A stretch of DNA of 64,000 bases from Anodontia alba (Eukaryota > Mollusca > Bivalvia > Lucinida > Lucinidae), in the NCBI GenBank assembly GCA_964016985.1, contig OZ024821.1:18459293-18523292 (forward strand), written 5' to 3'. The notes below the pieces were generated by a model that was not told where the DNA came from, did no database searches, and saw nothing but the letters and a program-made list of their open reading frames with translations. Positions 22,190 to 33,797 of the stretch are shown here, piece after piece; within the stretch, counting starts at the first letter, position 1; the number at the start of each line of letters is the position of its first letter. The translations under genes and the position numbers were made by a program.

Positions 22190-25085
22190 CGGGATCTCAA
22201 TCATCGCCCTCAGTTTCCATAGTGGAAGCCCTTTCTTCCGAGGTAATCAATGTATTGCTCCCCCACAGTTTCCATGGTGGAAGCTCTCTCTTCAGAGGTA
22301 ATTTAGGTAGGTAATCCTCGCCCTCAGTTTTCATAGTGGAAGCTCTCTCTTCCAAGGTAATCTAGGTAATTTTCGCCCTTAGTTTCCATCGTGGAAACTC
22401 TCTCTTCCGAGGTAATCTAGATGATCCTCGCCCTCAGTTTCCATATAGAAAGCTCTCTCGTCCAATGTATTCTAGGTAAACCTCGCTCTCAGTTTCCATA
22501 ATGAAACCTGTCTTCCAAGGTAATCTATGTAATCCTCGCCCTCAGTTTCCATAGTGGAAGCTCTCTCTTCCGAGGTGATCTAGTAAATCCTCGCTCTCAT
22601 TTTATATAGTGGAAACTCTCTGTTCCAAGGTTATCTACACAGTCCTAGTCCTCAGTTTCCATAGTGATGACTCTCTCTTCTAAGGTTATTTAGGTAATCC
22701 TCGCCCACAGTTTCCATAGTGGAAGCTCTCTCTTCCGAGGTAGTCTAGAAAAACCTCACCCTCATTTTATTTAGTGGAAACTCACTGTTCCAAGGTAATC
22801 GAGCCCTCCGTTTCCATAGTAGAAGCCATCTCTTCCAAGGTAATCTAGATAATCCTCGCCCTCAGTTTCCATATGTGAAGCTCTCTCTTCCGAGGTAATC
22901 TAGGTAATCCTCGCCCTTAGTTTCTATAGTGGAAGCTCTCTCTTCCAAGGTGATCCGGGCAATCCTCAGTTTTCATAATGTAAGCTCATCTCTTTCAAGG
23001 TAATCCTCGCCCTCAGTTTCCATAGCTGAAGCTCTCTCTTCCGAGGTAATCTAGGTAATCCTCGCCCTTAGTTTCTATAGTGGAAGCTCTCTCTTACAAG
23101 GTGTTGCGGGCAATCCTCGCCCTCAGTTTCCATAGTGGAAGCTCTCTCTTCCAGGTTATTCTAGGTAATCCTCGCCCTTAGTTTCCATGATGGAAACCCT
23201 CTCTTCCAAGGTTATCTTTGTTATCCTTGCCCTCAGTTTCCATAGTGGAATCTTTCTCTTCCAATTTAATCTAGGTAATCCTCCTCCCTTAGGTTCTATA
23301 GTGGAAGCTCTCCATCCCAAGGTAATCGAGGTAACTCCTCGCCATACGTTTTCATAGTGGAAGCTCTTTCTTCAAAGGTTATCTAGGTAATCCTCGCCCT
23401 CAGTTTCGATAGTGAAAGCTCTCTCTTCCAAGGTAATCTAGGTAATCCTCGCCCTCAGTTTTCACTGTGGACCTAGATAATCCTCGCCTTCAGTTTCCAT
23501 AGTGGAAGCTCTCTCTTCCAAGGTAATCTAGGCAGTCATAGTCCTGAATTTCAATAGTGGAAATTCTCTCTTCCAAGGTAATCTAGGTGATCCTTGCCCA
23601 AAGTTTCCATAGTTGAAGCTCTCTTTTCCAAGGTAATCTAGGTAATCCTCGCTAACAGTTTTCATAATGAAAGCTCTCTCTTTCAAGGTAGTCTAGATAA
23701 TACTCGCCCTCAGTTTCCATAATGGAAGCTCTCTCTTCCAAGGTAATCTAGGTATTCCTCGCCCGCAGTTTCAATAGTGTAAGCTCCTCTCTTTCAAGAT
23801 AATCTAGATAGTCCTCGCCCTCAGTTGCATAGTGGAAGCTCTCTATTTCGAGGTAATCTAGGTAATCCTCGCCCTCAGTTTCAATAGTTAAAGCTCTCTC
23901 TTCCGAGGTAATACAGGTTATCCTCACGCTCACTTTCCATAGCGAAAGCGCTTTCTTCCAAGGTGATATAGGTAATCCTCGCCCTCAGTTTCCATAGTTG
24001 AAGCTGTCTCTTCCAAGGTAATCCTCGCCCTCAGTTTCCATAGTGGAAGCTCTCATCCAAGGTTATCTAGGTAATCCTTGCCTTTATTTTACATAGTGGT
24101 AGCTTTCTCTTCCAAAGTAGTCTAGGAAATCCTCACCCCCAGTTTGCATAGTGAAAGCTCTCTTCCAAGGTAATCTAGGTAATCCTCGCCCTTAAGTTTC
24201 CATAGATAAAGCTCTCTCTTCCTAGGCAATCTAAGAATATTCGCCCATAGTTTGAATAGTGGAAGCTCTCTCTACCAAGATAATCTAGATAATCCTCGCC
24301 CTCAGTTTCCATAGTTAAAGCTCTCTCTTCCGAGGTAATACAGGTTATCCTCGCGCTCACTTTCCATAGCGAAAGCGCTTTCTTCCAAGGTGATATAGGT
24401 AATCCTCGCCCTCAGTTTCCATAGTTGAAGCTGTCTCTTCCAAGGTAATCTTGGTAATCCTCGCCCTCAGTTTCCATAGTGGAAGCTCTCATCCAAGGTT
24501 ATCTAGGTAATCCTTGCCTTTAGTTTACATAGTGGTAGCTTTCTCTTCCAAAGTAGTCTAGGAAATCCTCACCCCCAGTTTGCATAGTGAAAGCTCTCTT
24601 CCAAGGTAATCTAGGTAATCCTCGCCCTTAAGTTTCCAAAGATGAAGCTCTCTCTTCCTAGGCAATCTAAGAATATTCGCCCATAGTTTGAATAGTGGAA
24701 GCTCTCTCTACCAAGATAATCTAGATAATCCTCGCCCTCAGTTACCACAGTGGAAGCTCTCTCTTCCAAGGTAGTCTAGGTAATCCTCGCCCTCAAATTC
24801 CATAGTGAAAGCTCCCTCTTCAAAGGTTATCTAGATAATCCTCGCGCTAAGTTACCATAGTGGAAACTATCCCTTCCAAGGCAATCTAGATAATCCTCGC
24901 CCTCAGTTTCCATAGTGGAAGCTCTCTCTTCTCAGGGTAATGTGGATAATACTCAAGGTAATGTGGATAATACTCGCCCTCAGTTTCCATAGTGGAAACT
25001 CTTTCATCCAAGGTAATCTAGGTAATCTTCGCCCTCAATTCCCATAGATGAAGATCTCTCTTCCAGGGTAATCGAGGTCTTCTGA
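22190..25085. repeat. ~55-bp minisatellite, about 52 copies
   Basis: Unit on the plus strand: GTAATCCTCGCCCTCAGTTT, CCATAGTGGAAGCTCTCTCT, TCCAAGGTAATCTAG. Copies vary by substitutions and small indels. Because the unit length is not a multiple of three, the short minus-strand frames through it (for example at 23748-23933) are by-products. A block near 23880-24170 recurs at about 24300-24600. Confidence 0.95.
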
Positions 25086-25585
25086 AGTTATCATAATACC
25101 AGATAAGTCACAGCAAACCCACTAAGACACTTAACAGGAACACACACAATAAGAGACAAGAGATCCATGATGACCTTGTATTGCTCAAATGAACCTTTTT
25201 GTACCTGTTTGAATTTATCGGGGTTGATAGTTCATTTGAACGATTCTCCAGCCATATCATGGTCAGGTAACATATACATGTTTCCTTGTTGTGCTTCATT
25301 ACAGAAGAATTGTTTATGGGTGTATTTGGTGATAATTCTGGGATATTTTTATCTAATTTCGCCACAAAAACATATGCTGTGGGTAGTCATTTGAATAATA
25401 CGTACCATAACATATTTTTAATGGAGAACTGCAGAAATTTATCCCATTATTATCACCAAAAACTTCTTAACGACTCCTCTATTCAGTAGATTTATTTGTC
25501 TAAGCAGTTTAATGCTCTCCAGTAAAAGACAAATGGATTATGTCCCATTAATCCTTTTATTCTGCAGACCAAACAGATAGGCGTG

Positions 25586-25640
25586 CAAATAGTGCAGAAC
25601 CGGATAAGACGGCTCGTACTGAGCCGTCTCATCTTGATAT
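25586..25640. repeat. HP1 hairpin, GACGGCTC-type inner stem
   Basis: Left arm GCAAATAGTGCAGAACC is retained; the inner stem pairs perfectly while the right arm has decayed. Confidence 0.7.
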
Positions 25641-25913
25641 ATTATGTTTTTATCATAGACTGAAACCCCTATTTGTATCAGTAGACATGTCCAAACTCAA
25701 GGACAGAAAAGTCCACTTCAAACCTTGGGGTTGAAAGTGTTAACTTTTCTCAACCTCCAAGCAAAGTTTTGGTGGAGCTGCGGGTGCGACACATTAACCC
25801 TACATTTACAAAATTTAGAACCAATCGAATGAACTGTGTACATATTTTTGTTTCACCGCACTTTCCTAGTGTGTACAGAGTATTTTCAAACTGATGCCGT
25901 ATTTACAAAAAGT

Positions 25914-25974
25914 GGCAAACAGTGTAGACTCTGATCAGACGCCGCGTTCTGCTATGGGTCTACACTGCTTGCTC
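25914..25974. repeat. HP1 hairpin, shortened stem
   Basis: GGCAAACAGTGTAGACTC and GGGTCTACACTGCTTGC face each other; part of the inner right stem is missing. Confidence 0.7.
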
Positions 25975-26055
25975 AAACCTGTCTGTCCCAAGACTTGCTA
26001 CTATTAAGGGTACATAATTTGTATGCATGTGCCATTTTAAATAATGACAAAAACA

Positions 26056-26165
26056 TCCCAGCTAGCATTCTACGTAAATCTACATCGGGCCGTCATCGGC
26101 CCGTCAGCTACCCTGACGGGCCGATGACGGCCCGATATAGATTTACGTAGAATGCTGACTGGGAT
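26056..26165. repeat. 110-bp near-perfect palindrome
   Basis: TCCCAGCTAGCATTCTACGT is mirrored by ACGTAGAATGCTGACTGGGA; inside, GGGCCGTCATCGGCCCGTCA mirrors itself around AGCTACC. The ends (CCCAG / CTGGG) resemble the CCAGTGGG-type ends of the element at 28333. Confidence 0.9.
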
Positions 26166-26556
26166 AACGGCTCATTTAACATCATCTGTATGGCATATGT
26201 ATAAGGCATTGGCCTCACTCCCGCAATTGAGCTCCAATAATTCTACTGTCATGTGATTGCACCAACTTCCTCAACAAATGATCCTCAACGTGAGAAAACG
26301 TACCTTCTGACATGTCCGCCTATCGACGACTCAAAACAGCCTGCGTATCCGCGCAGTGTGATCAGATTCTTCGTTGTCTGCATGAAGTAATTTTGTATCC
26401 TTGGCTATGCAAAATGCGCCCAGTGAAGGTTATGATCAGCTTTTGCACAAGCTGATGTTAATCTTCGCTGGATGCAGGGTCCGAAGATATGTCTTCTGAC
26501 GTTGCAACTCAAATACCCTATCACTACTCATTACCCTGATAAAACTGTTGATAAGA

Positions 26557-26822
26557 CATTACGAAAACACGCCCATTCAAATATATTGAAAATTTCATCA
26601 ACAAAAATTAAAAGTTTTCAGATAAAAATTCTGATATTTTTCATATTTCTATTCAAAACATAGATTGTGGGTATTCGTTAGAACCGCCTTGTAGAGGCGG
26701 TTCTAACACGTACCCACAATCTATGTTTTGAGCAGAAATAAGAAAAATAATGTATACCTCAGTTTTACTGTATAAAAGAAGGGTTTAAGGGGGTCAAAAT
26801 TATATAGGTATGTTTTCGTGAT
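26557..26822 (+). mobile_element. MITE-A copy 4
   Basis: CATTACGAAAACACGCCC to GGTATGTTTTCGTGATC; the ACTGTATAAAAG stretch is kept. Confidence 0.9.
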
Positions 26823-26876
26823 CTATTAAAGTTCCAAACATCCATCAACTCCAATGAATCGGATTATGTATTATAC

Positions 26877-27110
26877 GGGCCGTGCCAAGCGAAAAAGTGT
26901 CTTCTGGCATATGCGAACAGCGAAGGCCCAAATCAGCCTGCCCTTCCGCGCATTCTGATCAGGGCCGTCGCTGTCCGCAAATAATTGAACACTATAGAAT
27001 GCATAAATGGAGAGAAAATGCCCGGGTGATACTTTGTACTTGCATGGGAACAATCTGATTCTGTGCATTTTGCGCATGCTTGAAGACAGCTTTTTACTTG
27101 GCGCGGCCCA
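26877..27110. mobile_element. MITE-M, best copy
   Basis: Both ends intact: GGGCCGTGCCAAGCGAAAAA and TACTTGGCGCGGCCCA. Contains the hairpin CCCAAATCAGCCTGCCCTTC / CTGATCAGGGCCG. Confidence 0.8.
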
Positions 27111-27296
27111 GGATATAAGTATTACACCAAATGCGTACACTACTACGTTTTTGACCTTTGTGGCTCTTGGTGGCGCGAGTGACGAACGAAAAATTCCTCC
27201 TAAATGTTTCGGATTACCAATTGCAAAGTCGTGCAATCAAATTTTGATATTTAAAATTATCAAACAACCTGACACAATGCTATTCCTATTCAAGAC

Positions 27297-27540
27297 CAGG
27301 CCCTGTGGTTATAAAACTTTCTTCGTGCTCAACTCAGCTGGCATGCATTTTTTCTACTAATGAATATGAATATGTCAATAATAGTTGGCATTTTCATATT
27401 TATCAGCAGGGAATTTTTCAAGCTCAGCTATGTTTAACAAGAATGTTTGCATTTGTCAATAATTTGAGAATTATAAGAAGGACAAATTTATGCTCAGCTG
27501 AGTTACACATGAAACAAGTTTTATAATGTCGGGGCCTGGA
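27297..27540. mobile_element. MITE-L, complete copy
   Basis: Inverted ends of about 45 bp: CCAGGCCCTGTGGTTATAAA at the left and the reverse of CCAGGCCCCGACATTATAAA at the right, both followed by a CAACTCAGCTG-type motif. 244 bp with no coding content. Confidence 0.8.
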
Positions 27541-28119
27541 CTGTTGTCAGAGTGCTGTGCAGATCAACAACTTGGCATCTGGCTGTTTGTATCCAAGATC
27601 AAGCTATCATGTTCTATGATTAAGTAGAAAAAAAAACAACAAAAAAAAAAACGTGTGAATTCATTTTAAATATAATGTAGTCACTCGAGAAACTTTTTAT
27701 CATACGTATACAGTATGAAGTTTTCATATGTACCAAAACGTATTAAAAATATAATGTCACATTAAAAGCGCGCATTTGCAGTTGAAAAGAATTTGCGAAT
27801 AGACTGGGCAAAGTGGATTGTAAATGGCAGTACCATTTTGGACACGCACGCCACTCCTTAATGCTTAACTCTCTGGGTACAACAATCAGCAGACGACATT
27901 TTGAAAATGTTTCACATTGTCCCCAGAAAAAGAATTCAACATATCATGCAAACTGTCTCCAATGAATTGAGACATTCTCAATCAAATGTCTAATTTCTTT
28001 CTCCTGGGAAAAGAAAGAAAAAATATCCTCCTTTTGCCGTCTGAGGGATTTGCCTAAAGGGCGGCAAAGGTTGAATTGCTCAACTATAAAATATACCCAA
28101 TTAAATGTGATATACGTAC
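27541..28119. other. Intronic sequence, nothing recognised
   Basis: A-rich run near 27625-27650. The minus-strand frame continuing below the exon at 28120 is taken as intron read-through. Confidence 0.4.
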
Positions 28120-28296
28120 GCGAGTATTGAAGTTCAGGACATGCACATGGGCAAGACAAAACACCCCAGAAGTCCACTGAGTTGGAGGCACAACCTCTAC
28201 AACCGTTGTCGAATGGCATCGGGACATAGTGAGAATGATCGCTACTAAAACTGACCACTGACGCATGTATTGTTGTTGCTTCATTCAAGAACCTGT
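28120..28296 (-). CDS. Exon: N-terminal part of an F-type-lectin/discoidin-like domain
   Basis: 177 nt on the minus strand between CTTGTTTTTCAG and C/GTACGT (phase 1 to 1). The peptide has RFLNEATTIHASVVSFSS, fitting the 'NLA-x-x-K-ATxASS' start of galactose-binding-like domains, then FDNGCRGC and a cysteine cluster (SCPCACPEL). Joined to the next exon downstream it gives SRGTNTWILFDIGSS, close to the conserved W-x-VDLGSS strand. It is cysteine-rich and extracellular in character. Domain identity is moderate; exonic nature is supported by both splice sites, an open frame and phase. Confidence 0.6.
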
Positions 28297-28332
28297 CTGA
28301 AAAACAAGATACAGTAAAATTTCAATGACACA

Positions 28333-28542
28333 TCCTAGCGGGCACACAACGTTTAGACGACGTTTAAGCGACGTTATATAAGCGTCAGCTGCACGCTCGG
28401 ATGATGGTATCTAGCGGGCAGGCAACGTTGAAATAACGTCGCATCAACATAGTTGCAACGTCACATGTGAAGTTATGCATGGACATGACGTTGCCTCGAC
28501 GTTGATGCGACGTTTCAGAATCGGCATGTACCCACTGGGATA
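28333..28542. mobile_element. Foldback element with ACGTTG-rich core
   Basis: Ends CCTAGCGGGCACACAACG and ACCCACTGGGAT. The interior repeats CAACGTTGAAATAACGTC and its inverse (GACGTTGATGCGACGTTTC). A second AGCGGGCAGGCAACGTT at 28413 suggests two related ends in tandem. Confidence 0.6.
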
Positions 28543-28584
28543 ATGACATTGACAAAAGCCTTCTTTACTATCAAAGAATTATGA

Positions 28585-28835
28585 TTCGGATTGCGGCGGT
28601 AGAATGTCTCTCCGTGCAGCACCATAGTGTAGATTATATTTCATTTTCTTTGGGATCACTGGGCTCATTGTGGTATATTTGAAAATGGAGTTCTGCTCAT
28701 GTACACACTAGAGGGCATAAGAAGTGTTGCAAACTTCATTACTGCTTATGAAGAGTCTAAATAAAACAGAGACACCCATTTTCTAATCCGTTGTCTGTTA
28801 TTTGTTTCCAAAGGCAATCTTTTTGACGTTTATTT
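28585..28835 (-). repeat. Dispersed repeat N
   Basis: TTTCTTTGGGATCACTGGGC, TTTGAAAATGGAGTTCTGC, TTATGAAGAGTCTAAA and TTTCCAAAGGCAATC in family order. Confidence 0.65.
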
Positions 28836-28872
28836 ATCTGTCCTACTTCGGGGCTACAGACATGTACATGTA

Positions 28873-28965
28873 TACAGTAAAACTCCAGTAACTCGAACAC
28901 CGATGGCTAGTTTACCGTGGCTGATTCGAACTCGCGACGTTGCGCCTCAAATGTAAATTGTATGA
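28873..28965. mobile_element. Pogo-like MITE fragment (copy 4)
   Basis: TACAGTAAAACTCCAGTAAC, then TTTACCGTGGCTGATTCGAA, equal to the reverse complement of the right end of copies 1 and 2. Confidence 0.6.
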
Positions 28966-29171
28966 AACTAATTACATATTCTGCAGACGTTATTTAAACG
29001 GATACGCTGATATATATATTAGGATATGGTTGATATAATATGGGCCCACCACACGCGAAAAAGTGTCTTGCGGCCTATTTGGACATTATGTAGCAATCTA
29101 TATACATGTTTATTTTTCTATCCCAATTATGGTTGATATCTATCATCAGGAAAACACTCGGCATAAATGGG

Positions 29172-29640
29172 TTTAACTGCACGTCGTTGGGTCGGGTCTC
29201 AGACTCTATGACAGTGCAGATCTATACCTTTATTAAGAGAGGCGATGCCTGATGTAGTTAAGCTGATGGTTTTCTTTAGCTCTGGCTGTCAGTGTCTGAG
29301 GTAATTGCCACGAGCCCGCATCCTTGTTTCATAACAATGATTTAACCACACCATTTCCAGTTGTCATCTAATCAGATTACTTAATCCAGATTGATGATTT
29401 AAATTCATATACTGAATGACAAACAGTGCAGATCCAGATCAGTTGGCTTCTTCAGAAGCCAACTGATCTGGATCGTCACTGTTTGCAAAGGCAGGGCATA
29501 TTCTGGTTCAGCAGGACTAGGGTTGATTTGATTTACATATTATTGTTTGTTTTCTGTGATGTTTTACTGACTGAGTTAGGGAGCCTCTATGTGAGCCGAA
29601 CAATCATTTTGTATTTTTACAACAGTTTTGACTGGGAACA
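29172..29640 (+). mobile_element. Penelope-like element 3' tail, copy P3
   Basis: ACTGCACGTCGTTGGGTCGG at the start and TTTTACTGACTGAGTTAGG later match the tail of P1 in order. It is split by the HP1 hairpin at 29420. Confidence 0.45.
29420..29490. repeat. HP1 hairpin, TTGGCTTCT-type inner stem
   Basis: ACAAACAGTGCAGATCCAG and CTGGATCGTCACTGTTTGC; inner stem CAGTTGGCTTCT/AGAAGCCAACTG is perfect and identical in type to the hairpin at 63428. Confidence 0.85.
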
Positions 29641-29767
29641 CATTTTAGGTTCACTGGGTCTAATAAAAAGTGTTCAATTTGATACCTACCTACTAGGTTT
29701 TGCGCTTGCCTTGCTACTCTTTGGTCTGAAATTAAAACAAAATATATAAAGATGAATGAATGCTTTT

Positions 29768-30017
29768 CATTACGAAAACACGCCTATTCAAATATATTGA
29801 AAATTTCACCACCAAAAACTGAAATGTTTCAGATAAAAGTTCTTACATTATTTTCATATTTCTGCTCAAAACATAGATTGTGGGTTCTAACGAGTACCCA
29901 CAATCTATGTTTTTGAGCAGAAATGAGAAAAATAATATATACCCCTGTAAATCCTAGTTTTACTATATAAAAGTGGTGTTTAAGGGGGCTAAATTATATA
30001 GGTATGTTTTCGTGATG
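29768..30017 (+). mobile_element. MITE-A copy 5
   Basis: Ends intact; about 25 bp of the left half of the central palindrome is missing, so the core reads GTGGGTTCTAACGAGTACCC. Confidence 0.9.
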
Positions 30018-30949
30018 TGGTTGTCATTATCATTCACTTTAGTATGCGCTTTAGTGAACTGTTTACTGAATACTGAAAATGAATGAAACGTTCCTTATTC
30101 AGCTATACATTTGCCGGATGTTTTCGTTGAACTCAATGTATGCACGCGCACTTGATAATGAATTCGATGTACGCATGCGCACTTGATAAAGTGGGTGTGT
30201 GTACCAGAAATACCGGCTTTTCCAGGCACCTGCTATTTGATGTGGGTGGGGTATACAGGTGTAAACATCTAGCAACAAAGCGATAGTCTTTCAAAGAATA
30301 GTACTGAATAGGCATAATATCAGGTATATATGTCTATTTACTATTTATTTATGCCCTATTTTGTGCATAAAACCATACTTTCGTCGAAGATAGACTTACC
30401 AGGAAGTTGTTTAGACCAGGGTCAAAGAACGTGTTCATTCGCTTTGACTTTGGTAATGCCAATTTGATTCTTGATGAGTAGATATAAACATTAATGCAAC
30501 TGATAAAAATTATGACACTATTTGGAAAAAAAAATCTTTGTTCATAAAACGCCTTTAACTAAGGCACACTGCACCCCTAAACTCAGCGAAACAAGCATTT
30601 CAGTAGATAATTTCGGCCTCAAAACCTAGTCAATTCACCTGTAGTGTTCGTCAGTGATTAGGTCAAAGACGTTAAAATTAAATGATGTGTACAACGCAGA
30701 TGTTACTGACATAAGAAAGAGTCAAATTCAGTTTGCGCATGTCGAACTGAGCGGCAATGCAATGAAGAAGAAAAACAAACCCGAGGATATCCGAATGCCT
30801 AATTATAATAAATAGTGCAAGAGCAATCATTGCAAACAAAATTGTTAGTGCTGGGTAAACTTTTAAGAAAACGACATATTTAAATATTTTGTTCTTATTT
30901 TTTTCCAAAAAACGCGTTTTGACATATCATCCACTGGAGACAATTCGCA
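30018..30949. other. Intronic sequence, no supported gene
   Basis: The minus-strand frame at 30678-30908 encodes a hydrophobic stretch (VYPALTILFAMIALALF) but has no homology I recognise and no clear splice context. Confidence 0.35.
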
Positions 30950-33797
30950 TAAACAAGAGGACCATGATGGTCCTATATCGCTCACCTGACCAAACAGATT
31001 TGCATATTTACTGTTGAAGTTTCAGCCAAGTTCACTGCTCTAGGATTTTTGTATAAACTTTATAGCACTAACCACCCCCACCCCCCTCCACCACACCCCG
31101 GTCATGTTTTTTTACAAATCTTGACGACTTGAAGTGAATCTTAAAAGAGGGTCAACAAAGGAACATTTCTACCAAGTTATACTGAAATTGGTCCAGTGGT
31201 TTAAAAAGTTTTATATAGCTACAAAGCCCTACGCCCTAACGGCCATGTTTTTTGACGAATCATGACAGCTTGGTAGAGGGTCACCAAAGGAACATTCCTG
31301 CCAAGTTATATTGAAATCTGTTCAGTGGTTTTAGACTAGAAGATTTTTAAAGTTTTCTATTTAGATATATAGGGAAAATAAGCCCCACCCCATGGCAGCC
31401 ATGTTTTTTGACGAATCATGACTGCTTGTACAATCTTGATAGAGGTTCACCAAAGCAACATTCCAACCAAGTAATATTGAAATCGGTCATGGGGTATTTG
31501 ACAAGAAGAATTTTAAAATTTTCTATGCAGATATAGACGAAAAATAAGCCCCGCCCCCCTGGGGGCCATGGTTTTTGACATATCATGAAGGCTTGAACAA
31601 TCTTGGTAGAAGGTCACCAAAGCAACATTCCTGCCAAGTTACATTGAACTCGGCCCAACTGTTTCTTACAAGAAGATTTTTAAAGTTTTCTATATAGATA
31701 TAAAGGGAAAATAAGCCCTGCCCCCTAGCGGCCATGTTTTTTGATGAATCATGACGGCTTGAACAATCTTTGTAGAGGGTCACCAAAGAAACATTCCTGC
31801 CAAGTTGTATTGAAATCGGTCCATTGGTTTCTGAAAAGAAGATTTTTAAAGTTTTATATATAGATATATAGGGAAAAAGAGCCCTGCCCCCGGCAGCCAT
31901 GTTTTTTGACGAATCATGATTACTTGAACAATCTTAGTAGAGGGTCACCAAGGAAACATTTCTGCGACGTTATAATGAAATCAGTTCAGTGATTTCTGAC
32001 AAGAAGAGTTTTAAAGTTTTCTACAGATATACAAGGAAAATAAGCCCCGACTCCTGGCGGCCATGTTTTTTGACAAATCATGACGGCTTGAGCAATCTTG
32101 ATAGAGGGTTACATAAGAAACATTCCTGCAATGTTACATAGAAATCGGTCAAGTGGTTTCTGAAAAGACTATTAAAATTTTCTATATAGATATATAGGAA
32201 AATAAGCCCCCCCCCCCCCCCCCACACCCCACACACACACACCCCTAGCGGCCATGTTTTTTGACAAATCATAACGGTTTGAACAATCTTGGTAAAGGGT
32301 CACCAAGGAAACATTTCTGTGAAGTTATATTAAAATCAGTCCTGTGGTTTCTGACGACAAGATTTTTTCAAGTTTTCTATATAGATAAATATGGAAAATA
32401 AGCCCCGCACCCTCTAGCAGCCATGTTTTTTGACAAACCATGACAGCTTGAACAATCTTGATAGATGGTCACTACGGAAACATTTCTGCCAAGTTATATT
32501 GAAATCGGTCCAGTCGTTTATGACAAGAAGAGTTTTAAAGTTTTCTATATAGATATATAGGGAAAATTAACCCCGCCCCTAGCGGCCATGTTTTTTAGCG
32601 AATCATGGCGGCTTGAACAATCTTGGTAGAGGATCATCGAAGAAACATTACTGCAAAATTATATTGAAATCCGTCCAGTGCTTTATGACAAAAAGATTTT
32701 TCTATAAAGTTTTCTATATAGATATATAAGGAAAATAAGCCCCGCCCCCCTGGTGGCCATGTTTTTTGACAAATCCAAATGGCTTGAACAATCTTGCAAC
32801 AGGATCACCAAAGGAACATTTCTGCAAAATCATATGGAAATCGGTCCAGTGGTTTCGGACAAGAAGATTTTTAAAGTTTTCTATACAGATATATAGTGAA
32901 AATAAGCCCCGCCCCCTGGCGGCCATGTTTTTTGACAAATCCAAATGGCTTGAACAATCTTGGTACAGGATCACCAAGGAAACATTTCTGCAAAATTATA
33001 TGGAAATCGGTCCAGTGGTTTCGGACAAGAAGATTTTTAAAGTTTTCTATATAGATATATAGCAAAAATAAGCCCCGCCCCCTGGCGGCCATGTTTTTTG
33101 ACGAATCCAAATGGCTTGAATAATCTTGGTAGAGGATCACCAAAGGAACATTTCTGCAAAATTATATTGAAATCGGTCCAGTGGTTTCGGACAAGAAGAT
33201 TTTTAGAGTTTTCTATATAGATATATAGGGAAAATAAGCCCTGCCCCCTGGCGGCCATGTTTTTTGACGAATCCAAATGGCTTGAACAATCTTGGTAGAG
33301 CATCACCAAGGGAACACTTTTGCAAAATTATATTGAAATTGGTCCAGTGGTTTGTGACAAGAAGATTTTTAAAGTTTTCTATATAGATATATAAGGAAAA
33401 TAAGCCCCGCCCCCTAGCGGCCATGTTTTTTGACGAATCCAAATGGCTTGAATAATCTTGGTAGAGGATCACCAAAGGAACATTTCTGCAAAATTATATT
33501 GAAATCGGTCCAGTGGTTTCTGACAAGAAGAATAAAATTTTTAGTTAAAAAATCTATTTTTAGCTCCTGTGACATAGATATGCAAAAAGGACCGGAACCA
33601 TTTGAACAATTTTGAAAGAGGACCCACCAAGGATCATTCCTGTGAAGTTTGGTCAAATTCCAATCAGTGGTTTAGGAGGAGATGTTGTTTAAAGATTGTG
33701 GCCGGACGGACGGACGGACGAACATACGGACGACGACGACGACGGACGGTGAGTGATCACAATACCTCACCTTGAGCCTTTGGCTCAGGTGAGCTAA
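30950..33797 (+). mobile_element. Helitron/Helentron-like non-autonomous element with a 166-bp tandem core
   Basis: Opens with a palindrome AGGACCATGATGGTCCT and TCGCTCACCTGA. About fifteen ~166-bp units follow (GCGGCCATGTTTTTTGACGA, ACCAAAG-AACATT, GAAATCGGTCCAGTGGTTTC, CTATATAGATATATAGGG), then a GACGGACG/GACGAC microsatellite (33700-33750), the hairpin TGAGCCTTTGGCTCA and GGTGAGCTAA. A 3' hairpin shortly before CTAA fits Helitron ends, and CTCACCT/AGGTGAG are matching terminal motifs. Tandem-core elements of this kind are known from bivalves. No Rep/helicase gene is present. Confidence 0.7.

Larger units (their letters stand above)
25086..26055. other. Intronic sequence with two HP1 hairpins
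   Basis: One hairpin at 25586-25640 has the inner stem GACGGCTC/GAGCCGTC and one at 25914-25974 is GCCGC-type. A minus-strand ATG near 25170 opens a short hydrophobic frame but has no good splice donor. Confidence 0.45.

Noticed and set aside
22190..25085. Minus-strand open frames with a repeating LDYLxRESFHYGN peptide
   Set aside because: They follow from a ~55-bp satellite; the unit is not a multiple of three, so frames shift from unit to unit and indels are common.
25098..25180. Minus-strand ATG with a hydrophobic, signal-peptide-like start (MDLLSLIVCVPVKCLSG)
   Set aside because: No good donor in a phase that fits the next exon, and it lies in the middle of the modelled gene. Chance is likely.
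30678..30908. Hydrophobic minus-strand frame that could be a transmembrane exon
   Set aside because: AT-rich composition produces such stretches readily; splice borders are weak and I recognise no homologue.
31583..33656. Several 60-105-codon minus-strand frames (SKNMAARGRGLFSLYIYIENF-like)
   Set aside because: Each is one to two units of the 166-bp tandem core; the same peptide recurs in register with the DNA repeat and has no gene context.
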